Source of the DNA: Roseiarcus sp963824475
GTDB taxonomy: Bacteria; Pseudomonadota; Alphaproteobacteria; Rhizobiales; Beijerinckiaceae
Length of the DNA stretch: 64,000 bases
Reading direction: 5' to 3'
Assembly: GCA_963824475.1 (NCBI GenBank)
Contig: CAWGPR010000006.1
Span: 248,001-312,000, forward strand
The first letter of the stretch is position 1. Each line of letters opens with the position of its first letter. The notes beneath the pieces were generated by a model that was given only the letters and a program-made list of their open reading frames with translations, made no database searches and was not told where the DNA came from. Shown one piece after another: positions 26,716 to 35,228 of this stretch. The position numbers and the translations under genes are program-made.

Positions 26716-27630
26716 CACGCGCCCTCTAGCGGCGAGCGGCGCCGGCGGCAAGCGCGGGGCGATTGCGGGCAGGGCGGCGCCTTGGATTCAACCAGCGCGA
26801 GAATTCTCTGCAAGCAAATGCGAATAAAACCCATCCAAACGCTCGCAAACGCTAGTAAAATGGCTAGCGTTTACTAGCGCTTATTTTTCTGAATCGGGAC
26901 TTTTCAATGGCTTACGGGCGAAGAAATAAGCAAAAGCTGTCCTCCTTCTCGACTCGCGCGAGGGTTGTAGGTGGTAGCATTTCAAATAGCCATAGCTTCT
27001 CGCTTTCCCGCCCGCCTGCCGGCGAAGCGGGAAAGAGATTCCGCCGACGGGAATATGTATAGCGAACATTTCTGTTTTTGTCAAGCGAATGCGCCCCCGA
27101 CAGCAGATTCGACAGGTAATTCGAGGCCGTCGGTTTCCCGCATCCGGAGTCGGCCGTGCGTTTCCGTTCCGGCGAGGAGGGTGACGCCGAGCCGCGCGCG
27201 AAGGATCGGCGGTTCAGATCGAGATCATCGTTTTTCAGAAGCAGGTTCTTGACATGTTCCTATAAGTCATGATAAACAGAACCAACGCTACGCGAAACTG
27301 ACGGCGCCAACGTCCCTGAAAGAACCTCTGCCCGGCGAAGAAACAACCCGCTCCCTCAAAACGAGTTCGCTGGCTCGCGACGCGAGAAGGGGAGCGTTTG
27401 GCCGGTCGCCTGGATGACCCGTGGACGGAGCGCTCGCTCGCTTAAGTCGGCGCCTCACCGAGCTCATTTTGGAAGGGAACTCGCCATATGAAATCGACAT
27501 ATCTCTACGTCAGAACACGATTATCCTTATCGAATGGTTGGGACGATTCGATAAACTGGTTCATCAAGTCTTTTCCGGAATCGCGCGTCAAGAGCTTTCA
27601 GGAAATTCGGGGAACGCGTTGCGTAACGGC
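26716..27630. other. Gene-free stretch upstream of recG
   Basis: About 915 bases without a convincing gene. Short frames (for example 27421-27633) have no homology I recognise. It contains a dispersed repeat with inverted CTAGTAAA/TTTACTAG (26852-26918), a hairpin CTTTCCCG...CGGGAAAG (27003-27034) and AT-rich patches. It may be decayed sequence next to the IS cluster. Confidence 0.55.
26852..26918 (+). repeat. CTAGTAAA/TTTACTAG palindrome with conserved tail, copy 1
   Basis: CTAGTAAA at 26852 is mirrored by TTTACTAG ending at 26877, followed by a tail containing TTTTTCTGAATCGGGACTTT and TCAATGGCTTACGG. A second copy at 59506-59582 has the same palindrome ends and nearly the same tail (TTTTTTTGAATCGGGGCTTT, TCAATGGGTTACGG). 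Function unknown. Confidence 0.75.
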
Positions 27631-28800
27631 TAATACCAAAGGTCATAGCGGCTGACCGACATGCGCCCAGTCGCGCATTCCGATGGATGTGATGGTTTCG
27701 GGTTTGGCGATGAGCTTTCGCCATGCGGCGCATGCGGCGTCGATGATGGCGTCGTAGTTTTCGAAGACGGTGTTTGAAAGCCAGTTCTGACGGAGATACT
27801 GCCAGACATTCTCGACCGGGTTCAGTTCCGGCGCGCGCGAGGGCAGGAAGATCGGCGTGATGTTGTCGGGCACGTCGAGCTTGCCCGTGATGTGCCATCC
27901 GGCCCGGTCGAGCAGGAGCACGGCATGGGCGCCCGTAGCGACATTGCGCGAGATTTCGTCGAGGTGAAGTTGCATCATGTCGGTGTCGGCACGAGGAAGC
28001 GCCAAAGCCGCTCCGACCCCGCGAGCGGGACAGATCGCGCCGAACAGATAGGCGTTGTCATAGCGCTGATCGGCGGGCTGCCTTGGCCGCGTTCCACGCC
28101 TGGCCCATTGGCGGACAAGGCCGTTCTTCTGGCCAATCCGGGCCTCATCCGAAAACCAGATCTCGACCGGCGTCGTCTCGGGCAGCCCTTCGAGATGAGC
28201 CTTCAGCGCGCGCGGGAAGTTTTTTTAAATCCCTCGACGATCCGCTCATCCTGAGCCGGATGACGGGGCCGTGCGCTCATATGCGAGAAGCCGAGCTTCT
28301 TCAGAAGCTTTCCGACATAGCGCGGGTGAAAGTCGACGCCGAACCTCTCGGCGATGACGCGCTTGAGGTCGATCCGCCGCCAGCGTACGACGCCGTCCTT
28401 CTCACGATCCGGCCCGGCCTCGACGATCTGCGCGAACTGGGCCCGTTGCTCCTCCGACAGGCGAGGCTTGGGACCCGCCGTCCAATTGTCGAACAGACCC
28501 TCCGGTCCGAAAGCGTTGAAGCGATGGACCCAGTCGCGCAGCGTCTGCCGGTCCATGCCGCCGATCTTCGCCGCCGCGCCTCGGTCCATCCCGTCCCGAA
28601 CCGCGGCCAAGGACAGAAGCCGCCGGCTCTGGTTGGCGTCCTTCGAGCGCCGGGCGAGCGCCCGAAGCTCCTTAGCCGAATAGTCGTCTCGCAATCTGAC
28701 CGCTGATGGCATGGCGCGAATCTCCCCACGCCAATGGAGTCAGAAATCTCGCCCTCTGTGAATCCACAATGTGAGTCAGCTCGCGGGGCCTTTGGTATAA
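27631..28800. mobile_element. IS630-family insertion sequence (copy B)
   Basis: Ends share an inverted repeat TACCAAAGG...CCTTTGGTA, with weaker similarity inward to GCTGAC. TAA sits just outside each TACC end, so the exact duplicated bases are ambiguous (TA or TAA). It carries one transposase gene on the minus strand in two overlapping frames. It lies immediately before the interrupted gene at 28842. Confidence 0.85.
27643..28712 (-). CDS. IS630-family transposase in two frames (likely -1 frameshift at A7)
   Basis: The first frame starts at ATG 28712 and encodes the helix-turn-helix (YSAKELRALARRSKDANQSRRLLSLAAVRDG, GMDRQTLRDWVHRF), ending at 28203 soon after GFKKTSRAR. The second frame, entered by a -1 slip at an A7 run (28220-28226 as T7), reads FKKNFPRALKAHLEGL and continues through Asp in WFSDEARIGQ, Asp in VLLLDRAGWH and Glu in ELNPVENVWQYL. 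The whole DDE triad is present. A7 before C is a known slippage type, so fusion by frameshifting is more likely than decay. Confidence 0.8.
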
Positions 28801-28868
28801 CTCGCTAGATTTCTTTAAATTCAATCGAGGAGCCTGGGCAAATGGCTTTGTCATAAGATTTCGACCCA

Positions 28869-30283
28869 GAGCTTCTTGCATAATCCCTTGAGCGAGGTGA
28901 ATTTTCCTGCGCCGGGCGGGTGCACCTAGCTGGGTCAGGCAGGGGCGGTCCTGTAGTCGACGACACGGATGATCTGATCGACGGCGAGGGCGACGATGCC
29001 GAACATGAGATGGCATTTGACCTTGAGTGCGCCGCGGACGCGGAGAAATCTGGCGCCGAACTCGTCTTTCAGACGGGCGTTGACGCGTTCGGCCATGGTG
29101 CGGAAATCGTAGATCAGGTCGTCGAAGTCGGGCCTGTGGATGAGCTTCAGGCGCTCGACTTCGCGGCCCCATTCGGCCTTGGCTTGGTGGTCGGCGCGAA
29201 AGTTGCGGTCGACGATAGGAGCGTGGCCCAGCGTCCGGCTCTGGTCGTGGATCGCGGCGGCGTCGTAGGCGGCGTCCATGAGATCGTAGAGATAGGCGAC
29301 GCGGGCGCTCGTCATGGTCATCAAGGGAATGGCGGCCTGGCTGTCGTGGACGGAGGCCGAGGTCAGCACGCAGGAGACTGGGATTTGGCCGCAGGCCACG
29401 TCGATGTGGAGTTTGTACCCGGTCCAGGTCTCTTTGTAGCCCTTGCTGTTTTTCTTGCAGCCGACGTCGCAGGCGGTGGGCAGGTCGGCGAGCATCTGGC
29501 TGAGGTTCTGCGTGACCTGCCGCTTGAGACGCGTCGGCTCCGGCCTCGGACGCTGTTCGCCCTTGCGTGGACGTCCGCGCTTGCGCGGCGGCGCGGGATT
29601 ATCGGGCGCCGGGGGATCGTCTTTGCCGTCGTTGGCCGTGTTCTGGACCGGCTTCTCGCGCGCTTCGATCTCGGTGGCGTCGCGCGCGATCGCCCCGATG
29701 ATGCGTCCCCCGAGCGCACGCTCGATCAGCGCGGCGTGGATCTTGTCTGGCAGCGCGCCGCGCGCGAATTCGGCGAACGCCCGGGAAAACGTGGCTTCGG
29801 AAGGCACTTGCGAGCGTCGCTCCCAGCCGAGGATGCGACGCAGGGACTTGTCGACGTCGAGGCGCTCGATCAGGGCGCTGGTGGTGGGAACGCCCAGGAC
29901 CGCCTTGGCCACGAAAGCGAGGGCGCGGCGGTCCTCGGGCGGCCGGCCCGGCCCCCTGGGCGGCTCAGGAACGAACGCTTCGAGGCCGATCACGTCGAGC
30001 GTGGTGACGAGACGGCCCAACGCTTCGGTGATCGGATCGTTGTCCTCGCGCATCCAAGGGAACAAAAAGCCCTGGATGTAGCTCCAGCGAGCCTTCATCG
30101 CGTCGAGAGGGTCGTCTGTCATGTCTACAGCCACGGCTGAAGCGAATCGGTTTCTACGATAACAGCGCCACACCTGAACAACAATCTAAATATATTTCAC
30201 TATCCTACTTGACAACGATAACAACCGCTCTAAATACTATAGCCTTACCCGACTGAATTCGTCAATCTATTTGCAAGAGGCTC
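28869..30283 (-). mobile_element. IS5/IS4-like DDE insertion sequence, copy 1
   Basis: 1415 bp with terminal repeats beginning GAGCTTCTTGCA (transposase 3' side) and GAGCCTCTTGCA (5' side), flanked by the 4-base duplication CCCA (28865-28868 and 30284-30287). It is nearly identical to copy 2 at 30430-31850 but inverted and 6 bases shorter. Confidence 0.9.
28935..30122 (-). CDS. DDE transposase (DUF772 plus IS4/IS5-type catalytic domain), copy 1
   Basis: 395 residues from ATG 30122 (an in-frame GTG 17 codons upstream is also open). The N-terminal DUF772-like part (GLEAFVPEPPRGPGRPPEDRRAL, LGWERRSQVPSEATFSRAFAEFA) is followed by a basic linker RKRGRPRKGEQRPRPEP and the catalytic domain: Asp in IARDATEIEA, Asp in LYDLMDAAYD and Glu in RTMAERVNARLKDEFGARF. 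Compared with copy 2 it lacks two residues (Arg-Ala after RRALA) through a 6-base in-frame deletion, so it may still work. Confidence 0.9.
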   Translation of the reverse strand: MTDDPLDAMKARWSYIQGFLFPWMREDNDPITEALGRLVTTLDVIGLEAFVPEPPRGPGRPPEDRRALAFVAKAVLGVPTTSALIERLDVDKSLRRILGWERRSQVPSEATFSRAFAEFARGALPDKIHAALIERALGGRIIGAIARDATEIEAREKPVQNTANDGKDDPPAPDNPAPPRKRGRPRKGEQRPRPEPTRLKRQVTQNLSQMLADLPTACDVGCKKNSKGYKETWTGYKLHIDVACGQIPVSCVLTSASVHDSQAAIPLMTMTSARVAYLYDLMDAAYDAAAIHDQSRTLGHAPIVDRNFRADHQAKAEWGREVERLKLIHRPDFDDLIYDFRTMAERVNARLKDEFGARFLRVRGALKVKCHLMFGIVALAVDQIIRVVDYRTAPA

Positions 30284-30285
30284 CC

Positions 30286-30429
30286 CAGTGAGCTCATTGC
30301 GGGAGTTTATAGACTATGCCCAACCGTCATTGGAAAAATTTGACGCATGGTGTATAGCCAATGAACGAGGAGAGTATTTGGAAGCTCCCATTGACGCAAC
30401 ATTCGGGTCCTTTTTCTCTCGTTGTAAGG
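30286..30429 (+). other. Spacer between the inverted IS copies: middle piece of the interrupted gene
   Basis: About 142 bases of AT-rich sequence between the two inverted 1.4-kb arms. It codes in frame for VSSLREFIDYAQPSLEKF, then DAWCIANERGEYLEAPIDAT and FGSFFSRCK, matching the frames on the outer sides of both IS copies. It is not transposon cargo. Confidence 0.8.
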
Positions 30430-31850
30430 GAGCCTCTTGCAAATAGATTGACGAATTCAGTCGGGTAAGGCTATAGTATTTAGAGCGGTTGTTATCGTTG
30501 TCAAGTAGGATAGTGAAATATATTTAGATTGTTGTTCAGGTGTGGCGCTGTTATCGTAGAAACCGATTTGCTTCAGCCGTGGCTGTAGACATGACAGACG
30601 ACCCTCTCGACGCGATGAAGGCTCGCTGGAGCTACATCCAGGGCTTTTTGTTCCCTTGGATGCGCGAGGACAACGATCCGATCACCGAAGCGTTGGGCCG
30701 TCTCGTCACCACGCTCGACGTGATCGGCCTCGAAGCGTTCGTTCCTGAGCCGCCCAGGGGGCCGGGCCGGCCGCCCGAGGACCGCCGCGCCCTCGCCCGA
30801 GCTTTCGTGGCCAAGGCGGTCCTGGGCGTTCCCACCACCAGCGCCCTGATCGAGCGCCTCGACGTCGACAAGTCCCTGCGTCGCATCCTCGGCTGGGAGC
30901 GACGCTCGCAAGTGCCTTCCGAAGCCACGTTTTCCCGGGCGTTCGCCGAATTCGCGCGCGGCGCGCTGCCAGACAAGATCCACGCCGCGCTGATCGAGCG
31001 TGCGCTCGGGGGACGCATCATCGGGGCGATCGCGCGCGACGCCACCGAGATCGAAGCGCGCGAGAAGCCGGTCCAGAACACGGCCAACGACGGCAAAGAC
31101 GATCCCCCGGCGCCCGATAATCCCGCGCCGCCGCGCAAGCGCGGACGTCCACGCAAGGGCGAACAGCGTCCGAGGCCGGAGCCGACGCGTCTCAAGCGGC
31201 AGGTCACGCAGAACCTCAGCCAGATGCTCGCCGACCTGCCCACCGCCTGCGACGTCGGCTGCAAGAAAAACAGCAAGGGCTACAAAGAGACCTGGACCGG
31301 GTACAAACTCCACATCGACGTGGCCTGCGGCCAAATCCCAGTCTCCTGCGTGCTGACCTCGGCCTCCGTCCACGACAGCCAGGCCGCCATTCCCTTGATG
31401 ACCATGACGAGCGCCCGCGTCGCCTATCTCTACGATCTCATGGACGCCGCCTACGACGCCGCCGCGATCCACGACCAGAGCCGGACGCTGGGCCACGCTC
31501 CTATCGTCGACCGCAACTTTCGCGCCGACCACCAAGCCAAGGCCGAATGGGGCCGCGAAGTCGAGCGCCTGAAGCTCATCCACAGGCCCGACTTCGACGA
31601 CCTGATCTACGATTTCCGCACCATGGCCGAACGCGTCAACGCCCGTCTGAAAGACGAGTTCGGCGCCAGATTTCTCCGCGTCCGCGGCGCACTCAAGGTC
31701 AAATGCCATCTCATGTTCGGCATCGTCGCCCTCGCCGTCGATCAGATCATCCGTGTCGTCGACTACAGGACCGCCCCTGCCTGACCCAGCTAGGTGCACC
31801 CGCCCGGCGCAGGAAAATTCACCTCGCTCAAGGGATTATGCAAGAAGCTC
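30430..31850 (+). mobile_element. IS5/IS4-like DDE insertion sequence, copy 2
   Basis: 1421 bp with the same terminal repeats as copy 1, flanked by a different 4-base duplication, AAGG (30426-30429 and 31851-31854). The different duplications show that the two copies arrived separately and not as a composite transposon. Confidence 0.9.
30591..31784 (+). CDS. DDE transposase (DUF772 plus IS4/IS5-type catalytic domain), copy 2
   Basis: 397 residues from ATG 30591 (GTG 30540 upstream is in frame). Identical in layout and residues to copy 1, with the full RRALARAFVAKAVLG stretch. Catalytic residues as in copy 1: Asp in IARDATEIEA, Asp in LYDLMDAAYD, Glu in AERVNARLKDEF. The frame ends VDYRTAPA at TGA 31782-31784, 66 bases before the element end. 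Intact and probably the functional version. Confidence 0.92.
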   Translation: MTDDPLDAMKARWSYIQGFLFPWMREDNDPITEALGRLVTTLDVIGLEAFVPEPPRGPGRPPEDRRALARAFVAKAVLGVPTTSALIERLDVDKSLRRILGWERRSQVPSEATFSRAFAEFARGALPDKIHAALIERALGGRIIGAIARDATEIEAREKPVQNTANDGKDDPPAPDNPAPPRKRGRPRKGEQRPRPEPTRLKRQVTQNLSQMLADLPTACDVGCKKNSKGYKETWTGYKLHIDVACGQIPVSCVLTSASVHDSQAAIPLMTMTSARVAYLYDLMDAAYDAAAIHDQSRTLGHAPIVDRNFRADHQAKAEWGREVERLKLIHRPDFDDLIYDFRTMAERVNARLKDEFGARFLRVRGALKVKCHLMFGIVALAVDQIIRVVDYRTAPA

Positions 31851-32323
31851 AAGGGGCACAGCAGAGCTCAGATATTTGTCCGCAACGAGGATGTCGATGA
31901 GGTTGATAGACTTCTATCTAGATTGAAGGATACTCTTTGGTTCTATTCTTCATCCGTCTTTCATTTCGAGGATGGAAGAATAATGTTTCTGAATTGCAAC
32001 GTGCCGGCGCAAATAATTGAGGAAAATGACAAGCAAATATTTAGACGCATTGGCAGATACGTTATCGTCGACAGCTCCGGATATTGTGCTAACTCGGACG
32101 CGATCGCGGGAATCACGTTAAGAGATCTCGCCAAATCGCTTTCGCCTCTCTCGACCGTTGAAGGCTGATCTGCCGGTGCCATCCGGCCCGCGCTCCTGAC
32201 GGAAGGGTCCTGCTTCCCAGGTCGATCTGCGGCGGAGCCGAGCGCCTCACGGCCGGCTGGGCTCGGTCGCCGGGCAATCACGATGCGTTTCGGGGCGCGA
32301 CTATGCGGCGGGGAGGCGGACAA

Positions 32324-32749
32324 TCACCGCCTGTGACCACCCCCGTGCCAGTGAGCGCCGCCTCCATGCCAATGAGCGCCGCCTCCGTGCCAGTGAGCGC
32401 CGCCTCCGTGCCAGCCGCCGCCGTGCCATCCGCCGCCGTGCCAGCCGCCGCCGTGATAATAACCGCCGCCGTGATAATACGCCCCGCCGTGATAGTAGCC
32501 GCCGCCGTACCCGCCGTGCCAATATCCCGGGGCGCCATAAAATCCGGGGGCCACGACGACGCCGCCCCAGCCCGGGCCATTCACCACGCAGGCGCCGTAT
32601 ACGTTGCGGTGCAAACCGTATCCGCATCCACCCGCAGCCAAGGTAATCACCGGATCCCCGCGGGAGGGCGCGGGAGTCGGCATCGCTACAGCAGATCCAG
32701 CAAGCAGGGCCGTAAGGGCGGCCATCGAAGCCCAGGAGCCAAGTCGCAT
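32324..32749 (-). CDS. Secreted Gly/His-rich repeat protein of the GCG_CRPN type
   Basis: 141 residues from ATG 32749, after a GGAGGA site. A signal peptide (MRLGSWASMAALTALLAGSAVAMP) is followed by GGCGYGLHRNVYGACVVN, the Cys-Gly 'GCG...CxxN' prefix seen before repeat tails in many Rhizobiales proteins. The rest is an imperfect tandem repeat of YYHGGG, WHGGG and AHWHGGG units. Tails of this kind are low-complexity and exported; metal binding by the many histidines is plausible but not shown. No partner gene is evident. Confidence 0.85.
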   Translation of the reverse strand: MRLGSWASMAALTALLAGSAVAMPTPAPSRGDPVITLAAGGCGYGLHRNVYGACVVNGPGWGGVVVAPGFYGAPGYWHGGYGGGYYHGGAYYHGGGYYHGGGWHGGGWHGGGWHGGGAHWHGGGAHWHGGGAHWHGGGHRR

Positions 32750-32950
32750 CAAAGTCCTCCAGTCGAAGCCCTTGTCTTCATTTCGAAAAACGCCGATTTC
32801 TCGGCATTGTTCCCGTGATCCGCCAAGCCAACCAACCGGCCGCGAGTTTGCGGACGTCCTGGTTTATAAAACGTCTATCGCACCAGCGGGACCAAGATTG
32901 GCGCCCGGCTGGCGAATCGTTTCAACCCCAAGGGTCGCGATGAGCGCCCC

Positions 32951-34549
32951 TCACTGCGCCGCGACGCCGACCTTGATGAGCCGATAGGTGATGGCGTCGA
33001 CCAGCGCCTGAAACGAGGCGTCGATGATATTGCCCGAAACGCCGACCGTCGACCATGTGTCGCCATTGCCGTCGCCGAACTCGATCAAAACGCGCGTCAC
33101 CGCGTCGGTGCCGCCCTGGAAGACGCGCACGCGATAGTCGATGAGTTCGAGGTCCTCGATATATTTCTGATAGACGCCGAGGTCCTTGCGCAGCGCGAGA
33201 TCGAGCGCGTTGACAGGGCCATTGCCTTCGGCTGCGGAAATGAGCCGCTCCTCGCCGATGCGGATCTTCACCACCGCTTGCGAAGCCGAATAGGTGACGC
33301 CCGGCGCGACCAGCTTGCGCTCGACCCCGACATGAAAACTCTCGACGGCGAAATATTCCGGCACGCCGCCAAGCACGCCGCGCGCCAGAAGCTCGAATGA
33401 GGCGTCGGCCGCCTCGTAGGCGAAGCCCTGCGCCTCGCGCGCTTTCACCTCGTCGAGCAGGCGCGCCAGGCGCGGATCGTCGGGCTTGGCCTCGACGCCC
33501 AGCCGGGCGAGCTCGGCGACCAGGTTCGAGCGTCCGGCCTGATCCGAGACCAGCACAGCGCGCTGGTTGCCGACGCTGTCGGGCGGCACGTGTTCATAAG
33601 TGCGCGGGTCTTTGGCGAGGGCGGAAGCGTGAATGCCGGCCTTGGTGGCGAAGGCCGAGGCCCCGACATAGGGCGCATGCCGGTTCGGCGCGCGATTGAG
33701 CAATTCGTCGAAGGCGCGCGAGACGTGAGTGATCTCACGCAGCGCGTCAGCCGTGACGCCGGTCTCGAAACGTTCCGCGAGCTCCGGTTTTAGCGCCAGC
33801 GTTGGGATGAGACTGACCAGATTGGCGTTGCCGCAGCGCTCGCCGAGACCGTTCAGCGCGCCCTGCACTTGCCGCGCGCCGGCGCGGACGGCGGCGAGCG
33901 AATTGGCGACCGCGTTGCCGGTGTCGTTATGGGCGTGGATGCCGAGATTTTCGCCGGGGATGACGCGCGCGACTTCGCCGACAATGCGCTCGACCTCGTC
34001 GGGAAGCGTTCCGCCGTTGGTGTCGCAGAGCACCGCCCAGCGCGCGCCGGCTTCGATCGCGGTCTTGGCGCAGAGAAGCGCGTATTTCGGATTGGCCTTG
34101 TAGCCGTCGAAGAAATGTTCGCAATCGACCATCGCCTCGCGGTCTAAGGCGACCGCCGCCTTGACGCTGTCGGCGATCGCCTCGAGGTTCTCCTCGAGCG
34201 TGCAGCCGAGCGCGACATGGACGTGATAGTCCCACGACTTGGCGACATAAACGATCGCGTCGGCGTCGGCGGCCAGAAGCCCGGCCAGACCCGGATCGTT
34301 GGCGGCCGAGCGGCCCGGCCGCTTGGTCATGCCGAAGGCGCAGAAGCGGGCGCGCCGGGTCGGCTTCTGCTTGAAGAATTCGGTGTCGAGCGGGTTTGCG
34401 CCCGGATAGCCGCCCTCGACATAGTCGACGCCCAGCCGGTCGAGCATCGCGGCGATGTGACGCTTGTCGTCGAGCGAGAAGTCGACGCCGGTGGTCAGCG
34501 CGCCGTCGCGCATCGTCGTGTCGAACAGATAGAGGCGTTCTTTGGCCAT
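32951..34549 (-). CDS. cimA: (R)-citramalate synthase
   Basis: 532 residues from ATG 34549. DRE-TIM metallolyase that condenses acetyl-CoA with pyruvate in the threonine-independent route to isoleucine. Marks: LYLFDTTMRDGALTTGVDFS, EGGYPGANPLDTEFF, HAHNDTGNAVANSLAAVRAGARQVQGALNGLGERCGN (metal His and active-site segment), then the C-terminal LeuA-type regulatory domain (DLELIDYRVRVFQGGTDAVTRVLIEF, WSTVGVSGNIIDASFQAL). The TMRDGA form and lack of LeuA motifs favour CimA over isopropylmalate synthase. Confidence 0.94.
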   Translation of the reverse strand: MAKERLYLFDTTMRDGALTTGVDFSLDDKRHIAAMLDRLGVDYVEGGYPGANPLDTEFFKQKPTRRARFCAFGMTKRPGRSAANDPGLAGLLAADADAIVYVAKSWDYHVHVALGCTLEENLEAIADSVKAAVALDREAMVDCEHFFDGYKANPKYALLCAKTAIEAGARWAVLCDTNGGTLPDEVERIVGEVARVIPGENLGIHAHNDTGNAVANSLAAVRAGARQVQGALNGLGERCGNANLVSLIPTLALKPELAERFETGVTADALREITHVSRAFDELLNRAPNRHAPYVGASAFATKAGIHASALAKDPRTYEHVPPDSVGNQRAVLVSDQAGRSNLVAELARLGVEAKPDDPRLARLLDEVKAREAQGFAYEAADASFELLARGVLGGVPEYFAVESFHVGVERKLVAPGVTYSASQAVVKIRIGEERLISAAEGNGPVNALDLALRKDLGVYQKYIEDLELIDYRVRVFQGGTDAVTRVLIEFGDGNGDTWSTVGVSGNIIDASFQALVDAITYRLIKVGVAAQ

Positions 34550-34585
34550 GGGGATCACCGGTTTAGCGGGAGATGGGGGCCCACT

Positions 34586-34710
34586 TCCCTCATGCTGAGG
34601 AGCCGCGCGAAGCGTGGCGTCTCGAAGCATGCTCCAGGGGGCGGCGTCTGTGCGGTCTGGAACGTCCTTCGAGACGCGACGCCTGCGGCGCCGCTCCCCA
34701 GGACGAGGCG
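34586..34710. repeat. Dispersed palindromic repeat, copy 2
   Basis: Arms CTCATGCTGAGGAGC...GCGTCTCGAAGCATGCTCC and GGAACGTCCTTCGAGACGCG...GCTCCCCAGGACGAGG are mirror images and match copy 1 at 21054-21178. It lies between cimA and the acetyltransferase gene. Confidence 0.8.
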
Positions 34711-34724
34711 TGGGGTTGGGAACA

Positions 34725-35228
34725 TCAATGCAGCCGGGTCGGGGGCATGGGATCGGCCGCGAGGGTCTTGGCCATGGTGGTGTTGGCGAGCCATTGGTCG
34801 CCGACGCCGACGAGATTGCGCTGCTGCGCCGCGAAGCCCAGGCGCTCGAACAGGGGCTTCGCGACATCGCTCGCCTCGGCGGTCAGGCGCTTTGCGCCGC
34901 GCGCCTGGGCAAGTTTTGTCAAGGCGTCGACCAGCGTTCGGCCGACGCCCTGGCGAGCGAATTCGGGATCGACAAACAGGATGTCGATCAGGTCTGCACC
35001 TTTGAGGCTGGCGAAGCCGGCGACCAAGCCGTCGATCACCGCGAGCAGGGTGAGGGCGCCCTCAAGGCGAGCGCCGAAAGCCTGCTTGTCGTCGGCGCGC
35101 GACGCCCAGGCCTCGCGCTGCTGCTCGTCATAGTCATCCGCCGCAAGCTCCTCGATGCTCGAGCGAAAGATCTCGGCGCAGCGTCGCGCGTCGGCGGGGA
35201 GATAGGGACGCAGCGCGACGGCGCTCAT
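34725..35228 (-). CDS. GNAT-family N-acetyltransferase
   Basis: 167 residues. GNAT fold with the acetyl-CoA pyrophosphate loop in LFVDPEFARQGVGRTLVDAL (R/Q-x-x-G-x-G/A) and the late strand KPLFERLGFAAQQRNLV, similar to the YafP group. The substrate is unknown. Its ATG overlaps the end of cysS by four bases, so it is translationally coupled to it. Confidence 0.9.
   Translation of the reverse strand: MSAVALRPYLPADARRCAEIFRSSIEELAADDYDEQQREAWASRADDKQAFGARLEGALTLLAVIDGLVAGFASLKGADLIDILFVDPEFARQGVGRTLVDALTKLAQARGAKRLTAEASDVAKPLFERLGFAAQQRNLVGVGDQWLANTTMAKTLAADPMPPTRLH

Larger units (their letters stand above)
28842..32168 (+). pseudogene. Small gene of unknown function interrupted by two independent IS insertions
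   Basis: Removing both IS copies and one copy of each 4-base target duplication joins 28842-28868, 30288-30429 and 31855-32168 into one frame of 161 codons with a GGAG site before ATG 28842. It reads MALS-stop-DFDPVSSLREFIDYAQPSLEKF..., then SFFSRCKGHSRAQIFVRNEDVDEVDRLLSRLKDTLWFY, then FHFEDGRIMFLNCNVPAQIIEEND, then RYVIVDSSGYC, and ends PLSTVEG. The only lesion besides the insertions is TAA at codon 5, one base from Tyr TAC/TAT. No family recognised. AT-rich relative to the genome, so probably itself acquired. Confidence 0.8.

Noticed and set aside
28920..30140. 406-residue plus-strand frame over the IS transposase (and its counterpart at 30573-31799)
   Set aside because: Antisense of the DDE transposase; present in both copies only because the IS copies are identical.
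28869..31850. Composite transposon carrying cargo between two IS copies
   Set aside because: The copies have different target duplications (CCCA and AAGG), and the spacer belongs to the same gene as the outer flanks.
31794..32168. 124-residue gene starting MHPPGAGKF
   Set aside because: Its first ~19 codons are IS sequence; only the rest belongs to the interrupted gene.
32330..32530. Short repeats resembling a CRISPR or tandem array
   Set aside because: They are the coding repeats of the Gly/His-rich protein, in frame, with no conserved spacer structure.
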